A DNA stretch of 64,000 nucleotides from Variovorax sp. J2L1-78. GTDB taxonomy: Bacteria; Pseudomonadota; Gammaproteobacteria; Burkholderiales; Burkholderiaceae_C. The position numbers were made by a program, and so were the translations under genes. Of this stretch, positions 18,745 through 28,795 are shown in pieces. The stretch is from contig NZ_JASZYB010000001.1 in NCBI RefSeq assembly GCF_030317205.1, forward strand, positions 682,001 through 746,000, in the 5' to 3' direction. A model generated the notes under the pieces. The model had not been told where the DNA came from. It saw only the letters and a program-made list of their open reading frames with translations, and did no database searches. The stretch's first letter is position 1; every line of letters starts with the position of its first letter.

Positions 18745-19809
18745 ATGTTGAAACGACTCCTCTCCAACGACATGCCGCGCAGCCGCGTGCTCGCGCTGCT
18801 GCTGCTGGCCGTGCTGCTGGGCCTGGCCTTCGCGCCCTTCATCTTCCCGGGCGTCAAGGCGCTCAGCGTGGCGGCCAAGATCCTGGTCTTCATCGTGCTG
18901 GTCGCGAGCTTCGACCTGCTGCTGGGCTACACCGGCATCGTGAGTTTCGCGCACACGATGTTCTTCGGCATCGGCGCCTACGGCATCGCCATCTCGGCCA
19001 GCCGGCTGGGCGCGGGCTGGGACGCGCTCTTCATCGGCCTGGGCGCGTCGCTTGCCGTGTCGCTGGTGCTGGCGCTGGCCATCGGGCTGTTCTCGCTGCG
19101 GGTGCGCGCGATCTTCTTCGCGATGATCACGCTGGCGGTGGCTTCGGCCTTCCAGACGCTGGCGTCGCAGCTGTCGGACTTCACCGGCGGCGAAGACGGC
19201 CTGACCTTCAAGCTGCCCGAGCTGATCTCGCCGAGCTTCGAGTTCGCCGACGAGCCCTTCCTTGGTGTCTCGCTGGACGGTCGGCTGCTCTGCTACTACC
19301 TGCTCTTCGTGGCGGCGGTGGTGCTGGTGCTCGCGCTGCTGCGCATCGTGAACTCGCCCTTCGGCCGCGTGCTGCAGGCGATCCGCGAGAACGAATTCCG
19401 CGCCGAGGCCATCGGCTACCGCGTGGTGGTCTACCGCACGACCGCCGCCGTGCTGTCGGCCCTGTTCGCCACGCTCGCCGGCGCGATGCTCGCGATCTGG
19501 CTGCGCTACAACGGGCCGGACACGTCGCTGAGCTTCGAGATCATGGTCGACGTGCTGCTGATCGTGGTGATCGGCGGCATGGGCACCATCTACGGCGCGG
19601 CGCTGGGCGCGGTGCTCTTCGTCATCGCACAGAGCTACCTGCAGGACCTGCTCAAGCTCGGCAGCGAAGCGGCCAGCGGTCTGCCTTGGCTGGCGGCGCT
19701 GCTGTCGCCGGACCGCTGGCTGCTGTGGCTGGGCGTGCTGTTCGTGCTGTCCGTCTATTACTTCCCGACGGGCATCGTCGGCAAACTCCGGGCGAGGGCC
19801 TTGCGATGA
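18745..19809 (+). CDS. Branched-chain-type ABC transporter permease (LivM-like)
   Basis: A 354-residue permease that pairs with the LivH-like subunit. It carries L-G-Y-T-G-I-V-S-F-A-H-T-M-F-F-G-I-G-A-Y-G and A-I-R-E-N-E-F-R-A-E-A-I-G-Y, both typical of LivM. Ten bases separate it from the preceding stop, and its own stop overlaps the hydrolase start. Confidence 0.92.
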   Translation: MLKRLLSNDMPRSRVLALLLLAVLLGLAFAPFIFPGVKALSVAAKILVFIVLVASFDLLLGYTGIVSFAHTMFFGIGAYGIAISASRLGAGWDALFIGLGASLAVSLVLALAIGLFSLRVRAIFFAMITLAVASAFQTLASQLSDFTGGEDGLTFKLPELISPSFEFADEPFLGVSLDGRLLCYYLLFVAAVVLVLALLRIVNSPFGRVLQAIRENEFRAEAIGYRVVVYRTTAAVLSALFATLAGAMLAIWLRYNGPDTSLSFEIMVDVLLIVVIGGMGTIYGAALGAVLFVIAQSYLQDLLKLGSEAASGLPWLAALLSPDRWLLWLGVLFVLSVYYFPTGIVGKLRARALR

Positions 19810-20675
19810 CTCCCACTTCGAACTACGCGCAACTGCTGGGCCGCGAAATCCACTGGATGGACTGGGGGCCGAAGGAGGGCGCCGCCGTCATTGCCTGGCA
19901 TGGCCTGGCGCGCACCGGCCGCGACATGGACGAGTTGGCCGATCATCTGGCGGGGCAGGGCTTCCGCGTGATCTGCCCCGACACCCTCGGCCGCGGCCTG
20001 AGCCAGTGGAGCCCGCTGCCGGACGCCGAATACCAGCTCTCGTTCTACGCCTGGCTGGCCGAGGCGCTGTGCGATGCGCTCCAGCTTGATCGTGTCCACT
20101 GGGTCGGCACCTCGATGGGCGGTGCCATCGGCACGGTCTGCGCGTCGGGCCTCTTCGCGCCGCGCATGAAGGCGCGCATGGCCAGCCTGGTGCTCAACGA
20201 CAACGCGCCCGAACTCGCGAGCGCCGCCGTCGAGCGCATCAAGGCCTACGCCGGCAACCCACCGGCCTTTGCCACCGTGGCGGAGCTTGAGGCCTTCTTC
20301 CGCACGGTCTACAAGCCCTACGGCTGGCTCAGCGATGCCCAGTGGCGGCGACTCACCGAGACCTCGACGCGCCGCCTGCCCGACGGCCGCGTGACGCCGC
20401 ACTACGACCCGGCCATGGTTCGCCAGTTCACGGCGCACGACAACGACTACCTGATCTGGTCCCACTGGGACGCCATCGAGGTGCCGGTGCTGTGCCTGCG
20501 CGGCGTCGATTCCGACCTGGTGCTGCCGGAGGCCGTGGCCGAGATGCGCGCGCGCGGGCCTGGCGCCGCCGGCCTGCTGAAGGTGATCGAGGTGCCGGGC
20601 TGCGGTCACGCGCCGGCGCTCAACGTGCCCGAGCAGCTGCTGCCGATCGAGGCCTTCTTGCGCCTGGCGGCCTGA
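19806..20675 (+). CDS. Alpha/beta hydrolase, last gene of the ABC operon
   Basis: A 289-residue cytoplasmic alpha/beta-fold hydrolase. It has the oxyanion region A-W-H-G-L-A (about residues 30-35), nucleophile elbow G-T-S-M-G-G with Ser at about 103, a later acidic residue in R-G-V-D-S-D, and catalytic His in G-C-G-H-A-P near residue 270. The ATGA overlap with the permease makes it part of the transport operon, so it probably acts on the imported compound (an ester, lactone or ring-cleavage product). The exact reaction is unknown. Confidence 0.87.
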   Translation: MTPTSNYAQLLGREIHWMDWGPKEGAAVIAWHGLARTGRDMDELADHLAGQGFRVICPDTLGRGLSQWSPLPDAEYQLSFYAWLAEALCDALQLDRVHWVGTSMGGAIGTVCASGLFAPRMKARMASLVLNDNAPELASAAVERIKAYAGNPPAFATVAELEAFFRTVYKPYGWLSDAQWRRLTETSTRRLPDGRVTPHYDPAMVRQFTAHDNDYLIWSHWDAIEVPVLCLRGVDSDLVLPEAVAEMRARGPGAAGLLKVIEVPGCGHAPALNVPEQLLPIEAFLRLAA

Positions 20676-20806
20676 AAAGGTCTGGCGGCGCAGTGCCATA
20701 GGTCGTTCGTTGTAGGAAGGCCGAACGGCGAAAAGGGGGCCGAGGAACCGGTTGCCGCGGGCGGGGCCGCCACCTAGGATGGGGTGCAACCCTTCCTTTC
20801 CTCGCC

Positions 20807-22309
20807 GTGTCCGACTCCCTCCTGGGCGAACCGCCCTTGTCAGCGTCGTCCCGCTTCGAACAGGCTGCATCGGCCGGTGTGCCCGTTCGCGCCTCGTTCT
20901 CGATCGAGCCGCGAGAGAGCGACGGCGCAGAGCGCTCCGCGGCCGCCGAGCGACGCGCGAAGAAGGCACGAGCGGACGCGATCGGCGCGAACCTGATCCG
21001 GCAATACATGAACGATGCGCTGCATCGGCACACGCTGGGGCTCCTGCTGGCATCGACCATGGCGGCCCTGTGCTGGCCGTATGCGCCGGCCGAGGCCGTA
21101 TTGCTGTGGCTCGGTCTGGTGCTGGCCGGCGCCTACGTGCGGCTGCACTCGGCCCGGCATTTCGTCGACGTGGTCGATCGTGACGGGCCGTCCGCACGGC
21201 AGGCCTTCGTGCGACGGTTGGTTCCTTTCTATGTCGTCATGGGGGGCGTCTGGGCTTCTTCGTTGCTGCTGTTCGCAGCGCGCAGCGAGGGCCTGCGGGG
21301 CTTCGCCTGCTGGGCCGTGCTGGCGGCGCTGATCTACGGGGCGGCGCAGCGGCTGGCGGTCCTGCCTGCGCTGTGGAAGGCGTTCGTCCCCACCTTCTTC
21401 GTGGGCGTCTTCTGCTACTTCGCCTACGCCGCTGCCACGGGGCCCGATGCCGGTTGGGGCGCGCTGGGCTTCGTTCCGCTGTGCGTCGCGCAGTTCTTCT
21501 TCCTTCGCCGCCTGTCGACCGATGGGCTGCGCCTCCAGTCGGCGCTGTACGGCGCGCAGTACGACCTGGCCTGCAAGTCCGAGGAGGCGCTGGCCGCGGT
21601 GGTCGCCAAGAACAAGTTCCTGGCCGCCGCCACGCACGACATGCGCCAGCCGGTGATCGCGATGGGTCTGTACGCGGAGTTTCTGGAGGCGGAGCCCGAC
21701 AGCTACGACGAGCTGGCGCCGAAGATCGGCCGCGCCGCCCAGGTCGTCAACCGGCTCTTCGACTCGCTCTTCGACCTGTCGGCCTTCGATGCGGGGCAGG
21801 TCCGTCTGACGGTGTCGCCGGTCTCGGTCGCTTCGGTCATCCGCGCCCTGCAGGAGGAATACGAACCCCTCGCCAACGCCAAGGGGCTGACGCTGCGGGT
21901 CCGGGTGCGGGATGCCGTCCTCCATACCGATGAAGTCAGGCTCCGGCGCATGATCGGCAACGTCCTGTCGAACGCGATCAAGTACACGCCGCCGGGTCGC
22001 AAGGTGCTCCTGGCGGTGCGCCCGGCCGGCGCCCGGATGCGGGTCGAGGTGTGGGACCAGGGCATCGGCATCCCCGCCGCCCAGATCGAGAAGGTGTTCC
22101 AGGAGTTCTTCCGCGCCGAGGGCGGCAGCCAGCTCGCGCCCGATGGCCTGGGCATCGGCCTGGCGCTGGTAGCGCGGCTGGCCGACGCGCTGCGCACGCG
22201 CGTCTCGATCGATTCGGTCGAAGGGCGGGGCACCCGCGTGTCGCTCACGCTGGGCGACGTGGAGGCGGAGCCCGCCAGGCGCATTCAGCTCTCGGCGGCG
22301 TCCGGTTGA
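20807..22309 (+). CDS. Membrane sensor histidine kinase with HDMRQP H-box
   Basis: A 500-residue kinase starting at a GTG (20807). Residues about 65-235 contain six hydrophobic segments (a 7TM-like sensor without a periplasmic domain). The kinase core has T-H-D-M-R-Q-P (phospho-His), L-S-N-A-I-K-Y-T (N box), D-Q-G-I-G-I (G1) and G-L-G-I-G-L-A (G2). Related kinases often end in a receiver domain; this one stops soon after the ATPase domain. No cognate regulator is adjacent. Its 3' end overlaps the convergent GAF gene by 25 bases. Confidence 0.85.
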   Translation: MSDSLLGEPPLSASSRFEQAASAGVPVRASFSIEPRESDGAERSAAAERRAKKARADAIGANLIRQYMNDALHRHTLGLLLASTMAALCWPYAPAEAVLLWLGLVLAGAYVRLHSARHFVDVVDRDGPSARQAFVRRLVPFYVVMGGVWASSLLLFAARSEGLRGFACWAVLAALIYGAAQRLAVLPALWKAFVPTFFVGVFCYFAYAAATGPDAGWGALGFVPLCVAQFFFLRRLSTDGLRLQSALYGAQYDLACKSEEALAAVVAKNKFLAAATHDMRQPVIAMGLYAEFLEAEPDSYDELAPKIGRAAQVVNRLFDSLFDLSAFDAGQVRLTVSPVSVASVIRALQEEYEPLANAKGLTLRVRVRDAVLHTDEVRLRRMIGNVLSNAIKYTPPGRKVLLAVRPAGARMRVEVWDQGIGIPAAQIEKVFQEFFRAEGGSQLAPDGLGIGLALVARLADALRTRVSIDSVEGRGTRVSLTLGDVEAEPARRIQLSAASG

Positions 22310-22818
22310 GGGTCACCGCTGCGGCGGCTCCTGGCGATCAGGCGCGCCGTCAGGTCGGCGGCCATCCGCAGGCGTTTCAGGTCGCGGTGCGTCAACGCTT
22401 CGTTCGGGGCGGTGCTGAAGCAGCAAAGCGTGCCGTAGACGTCGCCGTCCGGCAGCACGATCGGCACGCTCAGGTGCGCGCCGATCGGCACCGGCGGACG
22501 CGGGAGTTCCGCGAGGTTCGGCAACTTCTGCACATCCGTGACGAGCTGCGGCAGCCGACCGTCGACCACGCGTTGGCAGAAGCTCCGTTCCAGGGCATCC
22601 GAGCTGCCCTCGGCACCCCGCCATCGGTTGTCGGCCGCGTCGACCTGGCGGTACACCCGGCGGCCTTCCGTGAAGTGCGAGACGAAGGCCACGTCCATGG
22701 CGAGATGTTCGCGCATGAGCTTGAGCACCTCGCGCACCGAGCGGTCGACCTGCTCGTGGCTCATGTCGACGGTCACGACCGCGACCCGCTTCAGTTCCTC
22801 TTCGAAATCGTTGTCCAT
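22285..22818 (-). CDS. GAF-domain sensor protein
   Basis: A 177-residue cytoplasmic protein made almost entirely of one GAF domain. It contains M-D-V-A-F-V-S-H-F, F-C-Q-R-V-V-D-G, then G-A-H-L-S-V-P-I-V-L-P-D-G-D-V-Y-G-T-L-C-C-F-S, as in GAF modules of phosphodiesterases and diguanylate cyclases, but no output domain follows. I chose the ATG at 22816-22818 (M-D-N-D-F-E-E). The convergent overlap with the histidine kinase gene hints at a functional link, but that is inference. Confidence 0.82.
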   Translation of the reverse strand: MDNDFEEELKRVAVVTVDMSHEQVDRSVREVLKLMREHLAMDVAFVSHFTEGRRVYRQVDAADNRWRGAEGSSDALERSFCQRVVDGRLPQLVTDVQKLPNLAELPRPPVPIGAHLSVPIVLPDGDVYGTLCCFSTAPNEALTHRDLKRLRMAADLTARLIARSRRSGDPQPDAAES

Positions 22819-22840
22819 CCGGCAGGCCCTTGCACGACGG

Positions 22841-24355
<1,515 letters not shown>

Positions 24356-24404
24356 GGGGGCTCCGGAAACAGTCGAAAGCGGCAGTCTATCCAACACCCC
24401 CTCC

Positions 24405-24410
24405 TATAAT
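24405..24410 (+). promoter_or_regulatory. Consensus -10 box (TATAAT) before the pigment cluster
   Basis: A perfect TATAAT stands in the 101-base divergent gap, 47 bases before the first ACP codon. This is rare in such GC-rich DNA. No good -35 hexamer is seen at 17 bases, so an activator or an extended element may help. It is the only clear promoter signal for the plus-strand arm. Confidence 0.5.
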
Positions 24411-24456
24411 TCGACGCCCCAGGCTTACGTTCCGTGAAATAGTTCCAGGAGTTCCT

Positions 24457-24768
24457 TTGTCGTCGACCACCCCCACCCCCCTCTCCGCCGATGGCTCCAG
24501 CGCTGAACAGACGCCGCTCGAGCTCGAGCTCGCAACCTTGCTGGTCGAATCCCTGAATCTCGAAGTGGCGCCCGCCGAGGTCGACCCGAACGCGCCGCTG
24601 TACGGCGACGGCCTGGGCCTCGACTCGATCGACATCCTGGAAGTGGCGCTCGAGGTGTCGCGCCGCTACGGCTTCCAGCTGCGTTCGGACGACGAGCGCA
24701 ACCAGCAGATCTTCCAGTCGCTTCGAACCCTGGCCACCCACGTTGCCGCGAACCGTACGACGGCTTGA
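24457..24768 (+). CDS. Acyl carrier protein, first gene of the aryl-polyene-type cluster
   Basis: A 103-residue ACP with the phosphopantetheine attachment motif G-L-D-S-I-D (Ser about residue 57). It begins at a TTG (24457) that has a well-placed AGGAG ribosome site, and about 20 disordered Ser/Thr/Pro residues precede the helical domain. It would carry the starter or the growing polyene. It corresponds to the ApeE/ApeF-type carriers of aryl polyene clusters. Confidence 0.88.
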   Translation: MSSTTPTPLSADGSSAEQTPLELELATLLVESLNLEVAPAEVDPNAPLYGDGLGLDSIDILEVALEVSRRYGFQLRSDDERNQQIFQSLRTLATHVAANRTTA

Positions 24769-25451
24769 AATGGAACGCCCCCGAAGCGCCCGCGGCGCCT
24801 GAAACCCCGATGTCGCGATGGCGCTTGGCGCTCCTGCTGCTGGCAGGGGCGGCGTATGCGGGCCTGTCCCACTGGCTGATGCTGTTCCATCCGCACGCCC
24901 CCTGGGCGATGGCGGTGCTGCTGGGCCCGCTCTGGCTCACGGCGCTCGGTCTGGGCGGTTCGCGTTTCGGTGGCTGGGGGCTGCTCGGTGCCACGCTGGC
25001 GGGCGTGTTCATCTTCGTCGCGCTCTGGCGCGGCGGCGCGGGCGATCCCAACCGGCTGTACGTGCTGCAGCACGTCGGCATGAACGGGGTGCTGGCCTGC
25101 TGGTTCGGCGGCAGCCTGCGCGGCGGGCGGCTCTCGCTCATCGGGCAGTTCGCCCAGCGCGTGCATCCGCTCGGGAAGGGCATGCCGGAGTACACGCGGC
25201 AGGTGACCTGGGTCTGGACGATCTACTTCACGGTCACCGCGCTGGTCTCGATCCCCGTCTACCTCTGGTTGCCATTCTCGGTCTGGTCGCTGCTGGCCAA
25301 TGTGCTGAGCCCAGTGATGGTGGTCGGGCTGTTCGTGGGCGAGCACCTGGTGCGCTACCGCCTGCACCCCGAGTTCGAACGCACCCGCATGATCGATGCG
25401 GTGCGGGCTTTCTACGGCGCCACGTCGGCCGAGCCGAACGCCAAGCGCTGA
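24765..25451 (+). CDS. COG4648-type integral membrane protein of pigment clusters
   Basis: A predicted 228-residue protein with about six membrane helices. Proteins of this type are regularly found between the ACP and the AMP-ligase in aryl polyene and xanthomonadin clusters; their function is not established. The TTG at 24765 overlaps the ACP stop by 4 bases (TTGA), mirroring the ATGA junctions later in the arm. The ATG at 24810 (M-S-R-W-R-L), just before the first helix, is a real alternative start. The segment L-P-F-S-V-W-S-L-L-A-N is typical of the family. Confidence 0.8.
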   Translation: MKWNAPEAPAAPETPMSRWRLALLLLAGAAYAGLSHWLMLFHPHAPWAMAVLLGPLWLTALGLGGSRFGGWGLLGATLAGVFIFVALWRGGAGDPNRLYVLQHVGMNGVLACWFGGSLRGGRLSLIGQFAQRVHPLGKGMPEYTRQVTWVWTIYFTVTALVSIPVYLWLPFSVWSLLANVLSPVMVVGLFVGEHLVRYRLHPEFERTRMIDAVRAFYGATSAEPNAKR

Positions 25452-25473
25452 CGCGATGACAACGGAGCTGCGC

Positions 25474-27171
25474 ATGTCGAACGATGTTCCTTCCCACCCC
25501 TTGCTGGCGACGCGCGACCTCGACGCGCCGCTGGCCTGGCGCGCCGGCGTGCCGGTGTCGGGCCGCAGCTTCCTGGCCGACGTGTCGCGGCAGGCCGAGC
25601 GCATGCCGGCTGCCGGCCCGGTGCTGAACCTCTGCAACGACCGCTACGCTTTCGCGGTGGCGCTCGGTGCGGCCCTGCTGCGCGGCCAGGCCAGCCTGCT
25701 GCCGCCCGATGCGCGGCCCGAGACGATGGCGCGGCTGACGGCCGAGCACGGAAAACTCACCGCCGTGACCGACGAGCCCTCGCTCGAAACGCCCGGGCTC
25801 GAGCGCGTGATGGTCGAGGTCGGTGCCCGTGCGGCCGATGCGCCCTGCGACGTACCGGTCATCGACGGCCACCTGCATGCGGTGAGCCTGCTCACCTCCG
25901 GCTCGACCGGCGTGCCGCAGCCGCATGCCAAGAGCTGGCACACGCTGGTGGGCGACGCGGCCGCCGCCGTCGCCCGGCTGGCGCAGTTGCTCGGTCGGCC
26001 CTCGCTCGAAGGGCTGACACTGGTCGGCACGGTGCCGGTGCAGCACAGCTACGGGCTGGAATCCACGGCCCTGCTGGCGCTGGTGGGCGGCGCGGCCTTC
26101 GACAGCGGCCGGCCCTTCTTCCCGGCCGACATCGTGGCGGCGCTGGCCGTGGTGCCGCGCCCCCGTGCGCTGGTCACCACGCCGTTCCACCTGAAGACGT
26201 TGCTGCTGGCCGGCGTCGAGATCCCGCCGGTCGACCTGATCCTGTCGGCCACCGCGCCGCTGTCGCCGCAGCTCGCGGCCCAGGCCGAGCAGGCCACCGG
26301 CGGCATGCTCATCGAGATCTACGGCAGCACCGAGTCGGGCCAGGTCGCGACGCGCCGGCCCACGCAGAGCGAGGTGTGGGACACCTTCGGCGAAATCCGC
26401 GTCACCGCGCAGCCGGGCGCCGACGGCACCGAGCAGTTCGTCTTCGCCGGCGACTTCATCCCCCAGCCCACGCCGATGGCCGATGTGCTGGAGCTGCTGG
26501 ACGACCGGCGCTTCCGCCTGTTCGGCCGCGCCAACGACCTGGTCCACGTGGCCGGCAAGCGCAGCTCGCTCGGCCACCTCAACTACCACCTCAACAGCAT
26601 CCCCGGCGTGGACGACGGCGCCTTCTGGCTGCCCGACGACGTCAGCGACGGCGTGGTGCGGCCGGTGGCTTTCGTGGTCGCGCCCACGCTCGGCGCGGGC
26701 GACGTGGTCGCGGCGCTGCGCGCGCGGCTCGAATCCGTCTTCGTGCCGCGACGCGTGGTGCACGTGCCGTCGCTGCCGCGTGAGGGCACCGGCAAGCTGA
26801 CCGTGCGCGCGCTGCGCGAGTTCGCGCTGTCGCAACTGGCCGCCGACGACACGCCAGTGCAGGTGACGCACGAGATCCCTGCAGACCATCCCGTCTTCGC
26901 CGGCCACTTTCCCGGCCAGCCGCTGGTGCCGGGCGCGTTGCTGGTGGCGGAAGTGATGGAGGTGATGCGGCGCGTGCCCGCCATGGCGGCACGGCTCGGT
27001 GCGCATCCCACGCTGGCGGCGGTCAAGTTCCTCTCGCCGGTGCGGCCCGGCGCGGCCATCGACATCGCGTTGCACCCCGAGACGGGCGCCGCGCGGGGCG
27101 TGCGCTTCGAGGTGCGCTGCGGCGACGTGGTGGCGGCGAGCGGGCGCTGGACGCCATCGGACACACGCTGA
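25474..27171 (+). CDS. AMP-dependent ligase fused to an ApeI-like hotdog dehydratase
   Basis: A 565-residue two-domain enzyme. The N-terminal adenylate-forming domain shows T-S-G-S-T-G (about residues 141-146), Y-G-S-T-E-S-G and G-R-A-N-D-L-V-H-V-A-G-K-R, so it should activate an aryl acid and load it on an ACP. The last 100 residues form a FabA/FabZ-like hotdog (H-P-V-F-A-G-H-F-P-G-Q-P-L-V-P-G-A-L) matching the separate ApeI-type protein of other clusters. I chose the ATG at 25474 because GGAG lies 7 bases upstream; an ATG at 25456 is possible. The stop overlaps the next start (TGATG). Confidence 0.88.
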   Translation: MSNDVPSHPLLATRDLDAPLAWRAGVPVSGRSFLADVSRQAERMPAAGPVLNLCNDRYAFAVALGAALLRGQASLLPPDARPETMARLTAEHGKLTAVTDEPSLETPGLERVMVEVGARAADAPCDVPVIDGHLHAVSLLTSGSTGVPQPHAKSWHTLVGDAAAAVARLAQLLGRPSLEGLTLVGTVPVQHSYGLESTALLALVGGAAFDSGRPFFPADIVAALAVVPRPRALVTTPFHLKTLLLAGVEIPPVDLILSATAPLSPQLAAQAEQATGGMLIEIYGSTESGQVATRRPTQSEVWDTFGEIRVTAQPGADGTEQFVFAGDFIPQPTPMADVLELLDDRRFRLFGRANDLVHVAGKRSSLGHLNYHLNSIPGVDDGAFWLPDDVSDGVVRPVAFVVAPTLGAGDVVAALRARLESVFVPRRVVHVPSLPREGTGKLTVRALREFALSQLAADDTPVQVTHEIPADHPVFAGHFPGQPLVPGALLVAEVMEVMRRVPAMAARLGAHPTLAAVKFLSPVRPGAAIDIALHPETGAARGVRFEVRCGDVVAASGRWTPSDTR

Positions 27172-28157
27172 TGGCGGAACGCGAAGCCGGCCTGCCAGGC
27201 GCCAGCGACAAGCGGCCCGGGGCCGCCGGCTGGACGCAAAAGCCCGAGCGCAGCAACATGACGGCGCTGCGCGTCATCTGCTGGATCGCGCTGACCTGCG
27301 GTCGACCGCTCACACGCCTGATCCTGCATCCGATCTGCCTTTACTTCCTGCTGTTCGACCCGACGTCGCGGCGCCACATCAAGCGCTATCTGCGCCGGGC
27401 CATCGGCCCCCGGGCGGGCTGGGCCGATGGCTATCGGCTGCTGCATGCGTTCGCGTCGACGGTGCTCGACAGGGTGTACTTCCTGCGGGGCCGCATCGAC
27501 CTCTTCGAGGTGACCATCCAGGGCAATCGACCGGTCGAGGCCGAGGTTTTCGCGGGGCGGGGCGCCTTCCTGCTCGGTGCGCACGTCGGCAGTTTCGAGG
27601 CCATGGGGGCCTGCCGCCAGCACAGCAGCGATCAGGGCGCGCTGCCGCTGGCGATGCTGATGTTCACCGACAACGCGCAGCGCATCACCGCGATCCTGGA
27701 AGCCATCAGCCTGCCCGAGCTGCGCCCGCACATCATCGCGCTGGGCCGGCCGCATTCGATGCTGGCGCTGCGCGACTGGCTCGACGGCGGCGGGCTGGGC
27801 GGCCTGCTGGCCGACCGCACGTTGTCCGACGGCGACGAGATGGGCCAGCGCGGGAACAACCTCACGCTGTCCTTTCTCGGTCATCCGGCCGTGTTCAACG
27901 ACGGGCCGTTCCGCCTGGCCGCGCTGCTGCGCCGCAAGGTGTTCTTCATGGCGGGGCTCTATCTGGGGGGCGCCCGCTACGATGTCCGCTTCGAGCCGCT
28001 GGCCGACTTCAGCGAGCGCGTGGCCGACGTGGCCGAACGGGAACGACGCATCCGCGCAGCGGTCGAAGCCTATGTGGCGCGCCTGGAGGCGCTGTGCCGC
28101 GAACATCCCTACAACTGGTTCAACTTCCATGATTTCTGGCTTGAAGACTCGCATTGA
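27171..28157 (+). CDS. LpxL/HtrB-type lysophospholipid acyltransferase of the pigment cluster
   Basis: A 328-residue membrane-associated acyltransferase. It contains the H-x4-E catalytic motif in G-A-H-V-G-S-F-E-A-M, a later G-L-L-A-D-R-T and the C-terminal Y-N-W-F-N-F-H-D-F-W seen in acyltransferases of aryl polyene clusters. It should transfer a fatty acyl or polyene chain to a glycolipid-type acceptor. The start at 27171 is coupled to the ligase stop. Confidence 0.87.
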   Translation: MAEREAGLPGASDKRPGAAGWTQKPERSNMTALRVICWIALTCGRPLTRLILHPICLYFLLFDPTSRRHIKRYLRRAIGPRAGWADGYRLLHAFASTVLDRVYFLRGRIDLFEVTIQGNRPVEAEVFAGRGAFLLGAHVGSFEAMGACRQHSSDQGALPLAMLMFTDNAQRITAILEAISLPELRPHIIALGRPHSMLALRDWLDGGGLGGLLADRTLSDGDEMGQRGNNLTLSFLGHPAVFNDGPFRLAALLRRKVFFMAGLYLGGARYDVRFEPLADFSERVADVAERERRIRAAVEAYVARLEALCREHPYNWFNFHDFWLEDSH

Positions 28158-28737
28158 GGCACGCGTCGAGAGTGGGCTGCGGCAGGCCCGCTGGGCGCTG
28201 GTGGCGCTGGCGTGCGCCGCCGCGCCGGCCTGGGCCTTCGACCTCCATGAACTGATGAGCCTGCTGGCCAAACAGAAGCAGGGCGAGGCCAACTTCACCG
28301 AGCAGCGCTACGTGCGCGGCTTCGACGGCCCGCTGGCGGCCAGCGGCACCCTGAGCTTCACGGCGCCGGACCAGCTGGTGCGGCGTACCCTGTCGCCGCG
28401 GCCGGAGACGATGGCGGTCGACGGCAACAACCTCACGCTGTCACGCAGCGGTCGCAGCCGCAGCATGACGCTCGACAGCATGCCCGAACTGCAGGGCATG
28501 GTCGAAGCGATGCGCGCCACGCTCGCCGGCAACACGCAGGTGCTGCAGCGCTACTTCACCAGCACCGTCGGCGGCAGCGCCAGCGACTGGACGCTCGACC
28601 TCGCACCGATCGATGCGCGCCTGGCGTCGCAGGTTGCGACGCTGCGCCTGAGCGGCAAGGCCGGCGAGGTGCTGGGCGTGGAGATGGAGTTCCGCGGCGG
28701 CGACCGGTCGGTCATGACGATCTCGCCGAAGCGATGA
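28129..28737 (+). CDS. LolA-like outer-membrane lipoprotein carrier
   Basis: A 202-residue periplasmic protein. After a basic N-terminus it has a signal peptide ending A-P-A-W-A before F-D-L-H-E-L. The mature part has E-A-N-F-T-E-Q-R-Y and Q-V-L-Q-R-Y-F, as in the LolA-like proteins of aryl polyene clusters. It probably shuttles the finished lipid-linked pigment across the periplasm. The ATG at 28129 overlaps the acyltransferase gene by 29 bases in a different frame. Confidence 0.85.
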   Translation: MISGLKTRIEARVESGLRQARWALVALACAAAPAWAFDLHELMSLLAKQKQGEANFTEQRYVRGFDGPLAASGTLSFTAPDQLVRRTLSPRPETMAVDGNNLTLSRSGRSRSMTLDSMPELQGMVEAMRATLAGNTQVLQRYFTSTVGGSASDWTLDLAPIDARLASQVATLRLSGKAGEVLGVEMEFRGGDRSVMTISPKR

Positions 28738-28795
28738 GCGCCGCCCGGCCGCCCGAAGGCGCTCGCACCGCAGCCCGCAGGGCGGAGGTCTTGGA

